Positions 25,872 through 34,730 of a DNA stretch of 64,000 nucleotides are shown in pieces. Within the stretch, counting starts at the first letter, position 1, and each line of letters begins with the position of its first letter. The translations under genes were made by a program, and so were the position numbers. A model generated the notes under the pieces. It searched no databases, had not been told where the DNA came from, and worked only from the letters and a program-made list of their open reading frames with translations. Location of the stretch: positions 759,065 through 823,064 of the forward strand of contig NZ_KV467168.1 of assembly GCF_001663775.1 (NCBI RefSeq). Reading direction: 5' to 3'. This DNA comes from Arthrobacter sp. B6. Its GTDB lineage: Bacteria > Actinomycetota > Actinomycetes > Actinomycetales > Micrococcaceae.

Positions 25872-26375
25872 TCAGCCGTCGAAATCTTCCGGCTCAACGT
25901 CGTCCAGGAACTCCCGGAACCGGCGCAGCTCACGTTCTTCGTCGACGGTGGGACCGGGTTCCGTGTCCTCGCCTTCGTCGTGTTCAGTGATACGGACACC
26001 CGCCTCATCCATTACTGAATCGGCGCACCAGATCCTGCATTTGGCGCGCAACGCGATAGCCAGCGCATCCGAGGCGCGTGAGCTGACAGTGGTTCCGTTC
26101 TCGAACTGGAGCTGGCCATAAAAAATGTTGTCCTCGACGGCCACGATGTTGACGCTGACCACCGAATGGCCGAGGGATTCGACCACGTCCACAAGGAGGT
26201 CGTGGGTCATGGGCCGCGGCGGGACCACACCCTGCTGGGCCAGGGCGATAGCACTGGCCTCCGGTGTGCCGATCCAGATCGGCACGTGGCGTTCGCCATG
26301 GATCTCGCGAAGCAGCACCAGCGGCTGGTTGGAAGGAAGTTCGATCCGAACCCCTACGATCTCGACTTCGATCAT
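25872..26375 (-). CDS. Bifunctional nuclease-domain protein (DUF151, Rv1829-like)
   Basis: 167 aa. The start ATG at 26375 gives the family N-terminus MIEVEIVGVRIE and overlaps the stop of the upstream MerR gene as TGATG. The DUF151 core is complete: QPLVLLREIHGERHVPIWIG, EASAIALAQQG, RPMTHDLLVDVVE, and SSRASDALAIALRAK. An acidic C-terminal tail of about 35 residues (HDEGEDTEPG onwards) follows. Some plant and archaeal relatives degrade RNA and DNA, but the bacterial role is uncertain. It lies between two MerR regulators, exactly as Rv1829 does, and is translationally coupled to the FtsR-like gene. Confidence 0.93.
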   Translation of the reverse strand: MIEVEIVGVRIELPSNQPLVLLREIHGERHVPIWIGTPEASAIALAQQGVVPPRPMTHDLLVDVVESLGHSVVSVNIVAVEDNIFYGQLQFENGTTVSSRASDALAIALRAKCRIWCADSVMDEAGVRITEHDEGEDTEPGPTVDEERELRRFREFLDDVEPEDFDG

Positions 26376-27103
26376 CAGATGTCCATGCGTGAGATGTGGT
26401 CCTGCACCAGGGCCCGGTGCAGGGTGAGGCAAAGGTCACTGATCTCGCGCGCCGCTTCGGCCGCACGCGCCTGCGACGCAGAGTCCTTACGTGATGCGAG
26501 CGGCGCCACTGCACGCTCCACGAGTCCGAATTCACGTTCGGCCGCGGCCTGGAAGGGCCGAAGGTGCCGGGGCTCCAGTCCGTGGCTTTCCAGCTGGACA
26601 CAGGCCCGGGCAACCTGCAGCGCATGTTCGTCAAACTTGCCGTTGCTGTGGCTGATCAGCCCAAAGCTGAGCAGCGACTGCAGCAGCGGAACGCTGGCCC
26701 CGGACTCGGTCCGGAGCTGCTCCTCGCTGAGCTTGCGGCCGCGGTTCTGCAGCTCGGCCGCCAACTCGTCAGAGACGATTCGCGGTGACACCACGACGCC
26801 GGGCGGAAGGTTCTCAGGCCGCTCCCCCCTGTCGATCGCATCGAGGTAGTCCTTGATGACCTTGAGGGGCAGGTACTGGTCCCGCTGGAGTGCCAGGACG
26901 AACCGGAGGCGTTCGACGTCCCCGTCCGAGTACTGCCGGTACCCCGCCGGGGTCCGGCGGGGGTTGATGAGTCCCTTCTCTTCAAGGAACCTGATTTTCG
27001 ACGCAGTCATTCCGGGAAAGTCACCGCTGAGCTGGGCGAGGACTTCCCCGATGTTCAGGACCTGAGGTCCCCGGCGTTCCGGTTGTGCCATTGCCACAGG
27101 CAA
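26375..27103 (-). CDS. ftsR: MerR-family regulator, FtsR/Rv1828 type
   Basis: 242 aa. In Corynebacterium glutamicum the family member FtsR activates ftsZ; Rv1828 is the mycobacterial form. The winged helix is at about 14-85: IGEVLAQLSGDFPGMTASKI for the N-terminal helices, RFLEEKGLINPRR, then GYRQYSDGDVERLRFVLALQ. The second half is helical (LSEEQLRTESGA; FGLISH; LEPRHLRPFQAA) and forms the effector or dimer region. TTG at 27103 is the longest start; GTG 27097 and ATG 27091 are alternatives without clear Shine-Dalgarno. It follows garA by 11 bases and overlaps the nuclease gene by one base. Confidence 0.9.
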   Translation of the reverse strand: MPVAMAQPERRGPQVLNIGEVLAQLSGDFPGMTASKIRFLEEKGLINPRRTPAGYRQYSDGDVERLRFVLALQRDQYLPLKVIKDYLDAIDRGERPENLPPGVVVSPRIVSDELAAELQNRGRKLSEEQLRTESGASVPLLQSLLSFGLISHSNGKFDEHALQVARACVQLESHGLEPRHLRPFQAAAEREFGLVERAVAPLASRKDSASQARAAEAAREISDLCLTLHRALVQDHISRMDI

Positions 27104-27114
27104 CTGACCCGGGA

Positions 27115-27585
27115 TCAGACGCGGCCTGCAGCGCGGGCAGGGCTCAGGTAGAAGGTGAGGCGGAATTTGCCGATCTGGACTTCGCTTCCGGACTTCAGCT
27201 CTACGCTGTCCACGCGGTCGTGGTTGACATACGTGCCATTAAGGCTGCCCTTGTCTACCACTTCGAAGCTGCGCGGGGTACGCCGAAACTCAACATGGCG
27301 GCGGGAAACAGTCACGTCGTCCAGGAAGATGTCGGCGTCGGGGTGGCGGCCGGCGGTGGTGACGTCCGAGTCCAGAAGGAAACGGGCACCGGCGTTGGGT
27401 CCACTGTGGGCAATCAGCAGCGCCGACCCGGCGGGCAGCGCCTCCACCGAACCGCGCTCATCCATGGAGAGCTTGGGCGTGATAGTGGGTTCATCGGTGA
27501 CCGGCGTCAGATGGATCGAGGTGGTCTCCGAAGCCTTGCCTGTACCGTAATCCCCATCGGCAGGGTTCTGCTTGTGGCCAACCAT
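27115..27585 (-). CDS. garA: FHA-domain metabolic regulator GarA/OdhI
   Basis: 156 aa. Phosphorylation-controlled inhibitor of 2-oxoglutarate dehydrogenase and regulator of glutamate dehydrogenase and synthase in related bacteria. The N-terminal region keeps the phospho-switch ETTS (residues 20-23), the site used by PknB/PknG kinases. The FHA fold at about 60-140 shows GRHPDADIFLDDVTVSRRH and GSLNGTYVN, the phosphothreonine-binding loops. The ATG at 27585 follows AGGAGG and gives the conserved N-terminus; a longer frame is not needed. It lies between gcvH and ftsR as in M. tuberculosis. Confidence 0.95.
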   Translation of the reverse strand: MVGHKQNPADGDYGTGKASETTSIHLTPVTDEPTITPKLSMDERGSVEALPAGSALLIAHSGPNAGARFLLDSDVTTAGRHPDADIFLDDVTVSRRHVEFRRTPRSFEVVDKGSLNGTYVNHDRVDSVELKSGSEVQIGKFRLTFYLSPARAAGRV

Positions 27586-27726
27586 GGCTTCCTCCTCTTG
27601 ACGCCGCAGCGTCACCTGCAATCAACATGTCCCCTCCGAGCCTGCTTCGCAGGCCCGGTCCGGACGCCGGATCCGGCCATTGACGTGCGAAGACGCTATG
27701 TGGCCGGACCGGATGAACCGGTAGCT

Positions 27727-28113
27727 TTAGCCTACCTGCTGTTCGTACTCCGATGCACTGAGCAACGATTCCACGGCGTCAGCTTCGGCAAGTTTAACTT
27801 CGATCAGCCAGCCATCGCCGTAGGGATCTGAGTTGATGAGGGCGGAATCTGTGTCCAGGGAGTCATTGCGTGCCACCACTTCACCGCTGACGGGAGCGTA
27901 GATGTCGCTGACGCTCTTGGTGGACTCGACTTCACCCACTACCTCGTTCGCTGTAATTTTTGTACCCACCTCCGGCATCTGGGCGTAGACAACGTCTCCG
28001 AGGGCGTCCTGGGCGAAGTCCGTGATGCCCACGCGGACAACGCCGTCAGCGTTGGGCTCGGACACCCACTCGTGCTCAGCGGTGTAGGACAGGTCTTCGG
28101 GAATGTTGCTCAT
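27727..28113 (-). CDS. gcvH: Glycine cleavage system H protein
   Basis: 128 aa lipoyl carrier of the glycine cleavage complex. It has YTAEHEWV near the N-terminus and the lipoylation loop GEVESTKSVSDIY with lipoyl-lysine K66; GDVVYAQMPEVG and the C-terminal LINSDPYGDGWLIEVKL are also typical. The other gcv genes (P, T, L) are not in the window. It lies at the 5' end of the garA-ftsR group, as in M. tuberculosis (Rv1826). No glycine riboswitch fold was seen in the short upstream leader. Confidence 0.95.
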   Translation of the reverse strand: MSNIPEDLSYTAEHEWVSEPNADGVVRVGITDFAQDALGDVVYAQMPEVGTKITANEVVGEVESTKSVSDIYAPVSGEVVARNDSLDTDSALINSDPYGDGWLIEVKLAEADAVESLLSASEYEQQVG

Positions 28114-28177
28114 CAGGGGCCTTTCATCGGGTCAAACACCAATGTCAACGGGGCCTGCAAAACAAGCCGCCGCTGAA

Positions 28178-28183
28178 AGTATA
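28178..28183 (-). promoter_or_regulatory. Candidate gcvH -10 element
   Basis: TATACT on the minus strand, about 65 bases upstream of the gcvH start, in the 194-base region shared with the divergent glycosylase gene. No convincing -35 accompanies it; the AT step also reads TATAGG on the other strand. Confidence 0.3.
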
Positions 28184-28307
28184 GGCACAACTCCAGGGGG
28201 TGTTCGGGGTGGATTCTGACATGATGGGAGCCATGGCAGAACATGCACAGGAAACGGCCGCGTCCATGGATGCCGCTGCCGGCATCGCCGTGAAGTTCGG
28301 GTGAGCC

Positions 28308-29177
28308 ATGCCGGAGCTTCCCGAGGTTGCCGGCCTGGCTGAATTCCTGGATGGACACTTGCGGGGCACGGTCCTTGAACAGGTCCAGGTTGTGTCCTTC
28401 GCCGTGCTAAAAACGGCGGATCCCGCGTACACCGATCTTTACGGGCGGGCGGTCACCGGCGTCCGGCGCTTCGGTAAATTCGTATGCATTGACACCGGCG
28501 GCCTGTCGTTGGTCTTCCACCTCGCCCGGGCAGGCTGGGTCCGCTTTACCGACTCCCCCAGTAACTCTGAGCTCAGGAAAGGCAAGGGACACATAGCTGT
28601 CCGGCTGTCCTTTTCTGGCGAAGCGGGCGGGCACGGGATGGATCTCACAGAAGCCGGCACCAAAAAGAGCCTGGCAGTCTATGTGGTGCGCAGGCCCCAG
28701 GACGTTCCTGGGGTCGCCGCGCTCGGCCCGGATCCATTCAGCCAGGAATTCGACGCCGACACGCTGGCGGGGATCCTTGGCGCCAGTTCCCAGCAGGTCA
28801 AGGGGCTCCTGCGAAGCCAGAGTGTGATCGCCGGGATCGGAAACGCGTACAGCGATGAGATCCTGCACGCCGCAAAAATTTCGCCGTTCGCGATCGCCAA
28901 GAACCTGGACCGGGCGCAGGTCCAGGTTCTCTATGATGCCATTCACAGTGTCCTGGGCACGGCTCTGGCCGAAGCCCGCGGCAAACCGCCCAGCGAACTG
29001 AAGGACGTCAAGCGCAGCCACATGCGGGTCCACGCCCGCACCGGTGAATCCTGTCCCGTGTGCGCCGACACGGTACGCGAAGTATCGTTCGCGGACACGT
29101 CGCTCCAGTACTGCCCCACCTGCCAGACAAATGGGAAAATCCTGGCGGACCGGCGGACGTCGAAGTTCCTGAAGTAG
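28308..29177 (+). CDS. Fpg/Nei-family DNA glycosylase/AP lyase
   Basis: 289 aa base-excision repair enzyme. The catalytic N-terminus is PELPEV (Pro2, Glu3 after Met). A lysine needed for beta/delta elimination lies in the RRFGKFVCID region. The helix-two-turn-helix is at about 160-185 (QSVIAGIGNAYSDEILHAA), and the C-terminal zinc finger has CPVC and CPTC followed by the last conserved basic DRRTSKFLK. Whether oxidised purines (Fpg) or pyrimidines (Nei) are preferred cannot be decided; the sequence between the two differs from the classical Fpg of the window's relatives, so it may be a second paralogue. Its stop codon TAG overlaps the broken transporter frame. Confidence 0.92.
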   Translation: MPELPEVAGLAEFLDGHLRGTVLEQVQVVSFAVLKTADPAYTDLYGRAVTGVRRFGKFVCIDTGGLSLVFHLARAGWVRFTDSPSNSELRKGKGHIAVRLSFSGEAGGHGMDLTEAGTKKSLAVYVVRRPQDVPGVAALGPDPFSQEFDADTLAGILGASSQQVKGLLRSQSVIAGIGNAYSDEILHAAKISPFAIAKNLDRAQVQVLYDAIHSVLGTALAEARGKPPSELKDVKRSHMRVHARTGESCPVCADTVREVSFADTSLQYCPTCQTNGKILADRRTSKFLK

Positions 29178-30275
29178 TGACGGAACGTACAATCGCCGAG
29201 ACCACGGCTCCGTACGCGAATCCGATCGTTGTCCTGTTCCTCGGTGGCTTCCTGATTGCGATCGCCATGCAGAAATGGAACCTGCATCGAAGGATCGCGC
29301 TGTTGACCTTGCGGCGGGTCGGTACACACGCGCGCCGCATCATCCTCGGGCTGATGATGCGGGCTGGGAACCCTGCTGGGCAGCCCTCCCAACGCCATCG
29401 TCGCTGGCTACATCAGCGATGAACTCGGAAGGACTGTCGGATTCGCCCAGTGGATGATGCTGGGAGTCCCTATCGTCGTCGTCTTCCTCGGGCTCGCCTG
29501 GCTGCTCCTTACACGGCTCATCGTCCGCTTTAACCTGGACGAGGTGCCCGGTGGTGAGCAGTTGATCAACGACGAAATTGCCGCCCTCGGCCCGATGAGC
29601 CAAGGTGAAAAGATAGTGCGCGGTGTCTTCGCGGCCGCCGCGTTCTTTTGGATCGTGCCCGGCCTGCTGTCCAATATCGGCGACCTCGGTGAGCAGCTGC
29701 CTTGGCTGGGCCTCTTCGACGACACCGTGATCGCCATCGGGGCCGGCGCGCTGCTCTTCATCATCCCCGGCGACAAAAAGGGGCATATGACCCTCAGCTG
29801 GAAGGACGCTGAGGAAGGATTGCCTTGGGGTGTCCTCCTGCTGTTCGGCGGCGGCCTCTCACTGGCTGCAGCAGTGGCGGGCACCGGCTTGGACGCCTGG
29901 TTCGGTGAGCGGGTCAGCGGCCTCGGAGCGCTGCCGATCATCATGCTGCTGGCGACGGTTGTCCTCATCGTCCTGTTCCTCACCGAGATCACCAGCAACA
30001 CCGCAACGGCGGCAACCTTTATCCCCATTCTGGGCGGTGTGGCCATCGGGATCGGAGTGGACCCCATGACGCTGCTTATCCCGGCGGCATTGGCGGCCAC
30101 CTGTGCTTTTATGCTGCCCGTGGGCACGCCTCCGAACGCCATCGCCTTCGCCACCGGGAACGTCAGAATCAGCGAGATGATTCGCGGAGGCATGGTGCTC
30201 AACGTCGTCGGCGTCCTCCTGATCACGATTTTCACGGTATTGATCGGCCCGTTCGCGCTGGGACTGGTGCTTTGA
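29177..30275 (+). pseudogene. Remnant of an SLC13/DASS-type anion transporter (two deletions, frameshift)
   Basis: Two pieces of one DASS-family (sodium:dicarboxylate/sulfate symporter-like) protein are readable. Piece 1 (frame from 29177 to about 29359) has PYANPIVVLFLGGFLIAIA and LHRRIALLTLRRVG and stops matching at LGLMM. Piece 2 (from 29361, shifted frame) resumes at GLGTLLGSPPNAIVAGY and continues through LLTRLIVRFNLDE, the second SNT motif (TSNTATAATFIPILG) and LPVGTPPNAIAFATG to a normal stop at 30275. The start of the family (about 60-100 residues), and the segment between the pieces including the first SNT motif, are gone. The remnant begins in the fpg stop codon without a Shine-Dalgarno. 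The longest surviving frame (29454-30275) is not expected to be a transporter. Confidence 0.87.
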
Positions 30276-30363
30276 TCCGGCTGTTCGGCGGGCAATGCGT
30301 CAGGTTGATCGCAGGCAGTGATCCAGCCATCAGGATCAACGGCGCATAATCACTTAAACACCA

Positions 30364-30397
30364 GAGGCCGCCTCCGGATTTCTCCGAAAGCGGCCTC
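30364..30397 (-). terminator. Terminator after tRNA-Pro
   Basis: GAGGCCGC (30364-30371) pairs with GCGGCCTC (30390-30397), with an inner CGGA/TCCG helix around GAAA. On the minus strand it comes 10 bases after the tRNA 3' end and is followed by TGGTGTTTAAG. Confidence 0.72.
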
Positions 30398-30407
30398 AGG
30401 GTTTCTT

Positions 30408-30484
<77 letters not shown>

Positions 30485-30631
30485 TTGGTTCCGCCGTTCT
30501 CCGCTGCGTTTACTCCCGGTGTTACCCAGGATTTCAACTCAGCAGTCCGGCCGAACCACCTTGAAAAGCTTACACGATCCCGGAGGGTGCCGGTGACACT
30601 TTGCCACCTGCACGCCGCCGGTGTGTCGTAA

Positions 30632-32182
30632 TTAACGCTTCTTGCCGCGCTTTTCGCGGACACGCATGTTGACTTCGATGGGCGTGCCCTCGAAGCCGAA
30701 CGTCTCACGGAGCCTGCGCGTGATGAAGCGGCGGTAGCCGGGGTCCAGGAACCCGGTGGTGAAGAGCACGAACTTCGGCGGGCGGCTGGAGGCCTGGGTG
30801 CCGAACAGGATGCGGGGCTGCTTTCCGCCACGGACCGGGTGCGGGTGGGCCGCCACAAGTTCACCGAGGAAGGCATTCAGGCGTCCGGTGGGGATCCGCT
30901 TGTCCCAGCTTTCCAGGGCAAGGTCCAGGGCAGGGACCAGGCGATCCTTGTGCCAGCCCGTCAGCGCCGAAATGTTGACCCGGGGCGCCCATGCCACGTG
31001 GGCCAGGTCCTGTTCGATTTCCCGCTCCAGGTAGGTGCGGCGTTCGTCGTCCAGCAGGTCCCACTTGTTGAACGCGAGGACCAGTGCGCGTCCGGATTCG
31101 ATGGCCAACTGCAGGATTCGGACATCCTGTTCGCTGAGGACTTCATCCACGGCGAGCAGGACGACGGCGACTTCCGCCTTCTCCAGGGCGGCCTGAGTCC
31201 GCAGCGAGGCATAGTAGTCGGCGCCTTGTGCCATGTGCTGGCGGCGCCGGATGCCGGCCGTGTCAACAAACCGCCAGGTACGGCCGCCGAGTTCGATGAA
31301 TTCATCGACCGGGTCACGCGTGGTACCGGCAGTGTTGTCCACCACCACGCGCTCCGAGCCTGCCAGCTTGTTCAGCAGGGAGGACTTGCCCACGTTGGGG
31401 CGTCCGATCAGGGCGATGCGTCGCGGGCCGCCCGAGCGCTCCAGTCCTTCGATGGTGGAGAACTCAGGGAGCGTGTCCATCACGTGGTCCAGGAGGTCGG
31501 CGACGCCACGTCCGTGCAGGGCGGAGACCGGGTAGGGCTCGCCAAAGCCGAGGCCCCACAGGGTGGCAGAGTCAGCCTCCTGGGCGAAGTCATCCACCTT
31601 GTTGGCCACCATGATGACAGGCTTCTTACTGCGGCGGAGCATCTTCATGACGCCCTCATCCGTGGCAGTGGCACCCACGGCCGAGTCAACAACGAACAGC
31701 ACCGCGTCGGCCAGCTCTACAGCCATCTCGGCCTGCTCGGCCACGCGGGCGTGGATGCCGCGGGCATCGTGCTCCCAGCCGCCCGTGTCCACCAGCGTGA
31801 AGTTGCGCCCGTTCCAGTGGGCCGAATACATCACGCGGTCCCGCGTAACGCCCGGAGTGTCTTCCACTACGGCTTCGCGGCGGCCCAGGATTCTGTTGAC
31901 CAGGGTGGACTTGCCCACATTGGGGCGCCCGATGATGGCCAGGACGGGGTCCAGCTTGACCGGACCTTCGAAGTCCTCGTCATGGTACCCGCCGCTGAGC
32001 AGGGCGGCGTCGTCCTCATCAAGTTCGTAGTCTTCCAGGCCCGCACGAAGGGACGCCGCGCGCATCTCCGCTTCGTCGTCGTCCAGGGCAGCCAGCCGCT
32101 CGGCCACCTGGTCCGTGCCGGTGGGCGTGTATTCGTCTTCGCCGGCGCCGAAGGGGCCGGAGGTTTGAGTCGTATCGCTCAT
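30632..32182 (-). CDS. der: Ribosome-assembly GTPase Der (EngA)
   Basis: 516 aa GTPase needed for 50S ribosome maturation. It has two tandem G domains, each with GRPNVGKS (first followed by TLVNRI, second by SLLNKL), DTPGVTRD / DNTAGTTRD switch regions, and NKVD / NKWD specificity motifs, then a C-terminal KH-like domain ([14 protein letters not shown] and [11 protein letters not shown]). The N-terminal extension of about 85 residues is acidic and not part of the family core; this is common in actinobacteria. The ATG at 32182 (AAGGAAA upstream) is favoured over one at 32203, which overlaps the plsC stop. It is the last gene of the parA operon. Confidence 0.95.
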   Translation of the reverse strand: MSDTTQTSGPFGAGEDEYTPTGTDQVAERLAALDDDEAEMRAASLRAGLEDYELDEDDAALLSGGYHDEDFEGPVKLDPVLAIIGRPNVGKSTLVNRILGRREAVVEDTPGVTRDRVMYSAHWNGRNFTLVDTGGWEHDARGIHARVAEQAEMAVELADAVLFVVDSAVGATATDEGVMKMLRRSKKPVIMVANKVDDFAQEADSATLWGLGFGEPYPVSALHGRGVADLLDHVMDTLPEFSTIEGLERSGGPRRIALIGRPNVGKSSLLNKLAGSERVVVDNTAGTTRDPVDEFIELGGRTWRFVDTAGIRRRQHMAQGADYYASLRTQAALEKAEVAVVLLAVDEVLSEQDVRILQLAIESGRALVLAFNKWDLLDDERRTYLEREIEQDLAHVAWAPRVNISALTGWHKDRLVPALDLALESWDKRIPTGRLNAFLGELVAAHPHPVRGGKQPRILFGTQASSRPPKFVLFTTGFLDPGYRRFITRRLRETFGFEGTPIEVNMRVREKRGKKR

Positions 32183-32192
32183 TGCACTTTCC

Positions 32193-32912
32193 TTAGTGGT
32201 CATCTGCCGGCGTCCCGGCTACTGCTGTGTAGTTCGTGCGGAAATCCGCGCGGGGCAAAGGCTGCCCACTGTCTTTGATTGAATCCTGGACGTGCCCTGC
32301 CAGCGCAGCGCGGATTTCCATACCAGCCCTGTCCATTGAAGCACGGCCGGTTTCTCCGGGATTGCGGCTGAGCGTCAGCGCGTTGCCAAAGCTGACATGG
32401 AACCGCCGTCCTGGCTTGGGAACGGTATCGAGGTGTTCGTCGCCGGTCCGGGTGCCCAAAATGGCGACCGGTACCACAGGGGCCCCCGAGTTCAGCGCCA
32501 GCCAGGCCACGCCATTGTTGATGTCCGTCGCCTGCCCGCTCCCCCGGGTGCCTTCCGGCAGAATCCCGACGCAACGGCCGGCGTCGAGCACTTCCTTGCT
32601 GAGCAGCAGCGCTGCACGGTCGCCGGAGCGGTCGACGGGCAGCTGGCCGGATGCCCGGAGGACACGGCCGAGGAAGCCCCTGAACATCTCCTTCTTGACC
32701 AGGATGTGCATGGGCCGCGGCGAGGCACCGAACATGACCGGCCCATCAAGGAAACTGATGTGGTTGCCGGCAAAGATCACCGGTCCCCCGGTGGGGACAT
32801 TGTCCCGGCCGGCCACCGATGTGCGGTACACCATGTGGTCCAGGGTCCAGCCCACCGGCCGGCTCCATGCCATGGTCCAGGCGGGGGGAAGCTTCATGCC
32901 GCCGTCAGTCAC
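32193..32912 (-). CDS. 1-acyl-sn-glycerol-3-phosphate acyltransferase (PlsC family), copy 2
   Basis: 239 aa. The GTG at 32912 is used: AAGG lies nine bases upstream and the reading overlaps the cmk stop by eight bases, giving coupling. The catalytic NHISFLDGP (H-x4-D) near residue 51 and the later [19 protein letters not shown] and VPVAILG blocks are intact. Mass-wise it resembles the 14152 copy but lacks its tail. It sits between cmk and der, an order seen in many actinobacteria, where it may couple lipid synthesis to growth, which is inference. Two PlsC-like enzymes within 18 kb suggest separate acyl acceptors. Confidence 0.9.
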   Translation of the reverse strand: MTDGGMKLPPAWTMAWSRPVGWTLDHMVYRTSVAGRDNVPTGGPVIFAGNHISFLDGPVMFGASPRPMHILVKKEMFRGFLGRVLRASGQLPVDRSGDRAALLLSKEVLDAGRCVGILPEGTRGSGQATDINNGVAWLALNSGAPVVPVAILGTRTGDEHLDTVPKPGRRFHVSFGNALTLSRNPGETGRASMDRAGMEIRAALAGHVQDSIKDSGQPLPRADFRTNYTAVAGTPADDH

Positions 32913-33618
32913 GGTTGAGGACCTTGGTGACAATCACGAGGGCGGCATCCACGGTTTCCTCGAAGTCCAGTTCCGAGGAATCCAGCGTGACGACGCCATC
33001 GGCAGCCTGGGTGAAATTCACCACGGTTGAATCTTTGGCATCGCGGTGGATTACCTGCGCAGCGAGCTGATCGGCATTCTGCGTTCCGCCCAGCTGGGCA
33101 CCACGGCGCCGAAGCCTGGCTTCCTCGCTGGCGGTCAGCAGCATCCGGACTTCTGCCCCGGGAGCGACGACGGTGGTGATGTCCCTGCCCTCCACCACCA
33201 TCCGGCGGTGGTGCTTTTCAATCAGCTCACGCTGGCGGCGGATCAGCTCGGTCCGGGCGCCCAAGGTGGTGGCCACAGCGCTCACGGCCGAGGAAATCGC
33301 CGGTTCGCGGATGGCCTCGGCAACGTCGACACCGTCCACCCGCACAAATTCCTCGTGCGGGCTGGTGCTCAGTTCCAGCACCAGGTCTCTTGCCGCCTGT
33401 TCCACCGTCGCGGCGTCGTTGAGGTTGATTCCGGTGTTCACGCAGAACCAGGTCAGCGCCCGGTACATGGCCCCGGTGTCCAAATAGGCGAGCCGCAGCC
33501 TGCGCGCAACTTCCTTGCTCACGCTGGACTTGCCTGAGCCTGACGGGCCGTCGATGGCCACCACCAGTGGCCGCCCCACGCGCAGGGCGGGCAAGGTGTC
33601 GAGGAGTTCCTGTGTCAT
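32905..33618 (-). CDS. cmk: Cytidylate kinase
   Basis: Phosphorylates CMP and dCMP to diphosphates. 237 aa with a P-loop IDGPSGSGKSSVSKEVARR near residue 24, YLDTGAMYRALTWF for the nucleotide monophosphate site, and the lid region DITTVVAPGAEVRMLL and a conserved RDAKDS. Length and motifs are standard. The ATG at 33618 overlaps the tyrA stop as TAATG; this start is preferred over a codon 18 bases upstream. It precedes plsC and der in the operon, the common actinobacterial order (Rv1712-1713). Confidence 0.95.
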   Translation of the reverse strand: MTQELLDTLPALRVGRPLVVAIDGPSGSGKSSVSKEVARRLRLAYLDTGAMYRALTWFCVNTGINLNDAATVEQAARDLVLELSTSPHEEFVRVDGVDVAEAIREPAISSAVSAVATTLGARTELIRRQRELIEKHHRRMVVEGRDITTVVAPGAEVRMLLTASEEARLRRRGAQLGGTQNADQLAAQVIHRDAKDSTVVNFTQAADGVVTLDSSELDFEETVDAALVIVTKVLNRD

Positions 33619-34727
33619 TACTGCAGTACCCGCCATCCGCGGTCGTTGAGTGCTTCGATCAGGTGGTCATGTTTGTTGGGCAGCACCGAGAGTTCCACCA
33701 TGCCAACGTTCTGGCCCGACGAGTGATCCAGCCGGAGATCCTCGACGTTGACGCCGATCTCCCCGATCTCGGTCAGGAGCAGGGCGATCTGTCCTGGCTT
33801 GTCGTCCACCAGGACCGTGAGCCAGGAGTATGCCTGCGGCGGGCCGCCATGTTTGCCGGGAATGCGCGCCTGGCCGGCGTTGCCCTCGCTGATCAGTTGG
33901 GCGAGGTCCAACCGGGCACCGGGGGCACTTGGTGCCTCGAGGGTGCCGATGAGGCGGTTCAGGTCCTCGCGGACACCGTAAAGGATCTCCACCACTTTCC
34001 GGGCGTTGCCACCCAGGATCTGCACCCACAGGGTGGGGTCGCTCGCAGCGATCCGCGTGACGTCCCGCAGGCCGTTGCCTGCAAGTGAAAGTGCGTGCAG
34101 CGGCGTTCCCTGCAGGCGGCTGGCCAGCAACGAGGACATGACCTGCGGCAGGTGCGACACCAGGGCCACCGCCTCATCATGTTCATCGGCCGTGAACTGG
34201 GAGACAATTGCCCCCAGGTCCGAGGCCAGGGCGCGCGCCACGCGGGTGGCTTCGGCTGAAGACTCTTCCGAGGGGCAAACCACCCACGGCATGGAGGTAA
34301 ACAGTTCGCCGCGGGCCGCAACAGGCCCGGACTTCTCCCGTCCGGCCATGGGGTGGCTGCCAACATAACGGGAAAGATCCGCGCCCCGGGCGCGCAGGCT
34401 GGCCAGGATGTCGGCTTTGACGCTGGCAATGTCGAGCACCACCGATTCCGGGTACTCCGCCAGCGCACCCGCCACAACGTCTGCTGTCACATCCGGCGGC
34501 GCCGCCACGACCACCAGTTCCGGCGTCTCGCCCTGCAGTTCCGCCAGCGGCAGGCCGGCACCGATGTCGACGGCGACAGCCTGGTTGGTGGGCGAGGGAT
34601 CAGAAAGGTAAACGGGCACGGCGCGGCCCCGCAGGCCCAGCCCGATGCTGGCGCCGAGCAGTCCCGTGCCGATTACCACGACCGGTCCGTTCAGGTGTCC
34701 GCGGCCGTAGGTACGAAATGCGGACAT
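33618..34727 (-). CDS. tyrA: Prephenate dehydrogenase with C-terminal ACT domain
   Basis: NAD(P)-dependent conversion of prephenate to 4-hydroxyphenylpyruvate in tyrosine synthesis. 369 aa. The Rossmann loop is VVVIGTGLLGASIGLGL (about 16-32); VGSHPMAGREKSG contains the catalytic histidine; the dimerisation helices follow. The last 75 residues form an ACT domain (LTVLVDDKPGQIALLLTEIG, then DLRLDHSSGQNVGMVEL), suggesting feedback by tyrosine. It is separated from rluB by three bases and overlaps cmk by one base. An aromatic enzyme inside a chromosome-partition operon is an odd but common actinobacterial arrangement. Confidence 0.93.
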   Translation of the reverse strand: MSAFRTYGRGHLNGPVVVIGTGLLGASIGLGLRGRAVPVYLSDPSPTNQAVAVDIGAGLPLAELQGETPELVVVAAPPDVTADVVAGALAEYPESVVLDIASVKADILASLRARGADLSRYVGSHPMAGREKSGPVAARGELFTSMPWVVCPSEESSAEATRVARALASDLGAIVSQFTADEHDEAVALVSHLPQVMSSLLASRLQGTPLHALSLAGNGLRDVTRIAASDPTLWVQILGGNARKVVEILYGVREDLNRLIGTLEAPSAPGARLDLAQLISEGNAGQARIPGKHGGPPQAYSWLTVLVDDKPGQIALLLTEIGEIGVNVEDLRLDHSSGQNVGMVELSVLPNKHDHLIEALNDRGWRVLQ

Positions 34728-34730
34728 GCG

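Noticed and set aside
28114..28200. Glycine riboswitch before gcvH
   Set aside because: The leader is short and lacks the GGAGAG-type aptamer cores.
29408..30295. 295-codon minus-strand frame over the broken transporter
   Set aside because: Shadow; Pro/Ser-rich translation without structure, while the plus strand shows transporter motifs.
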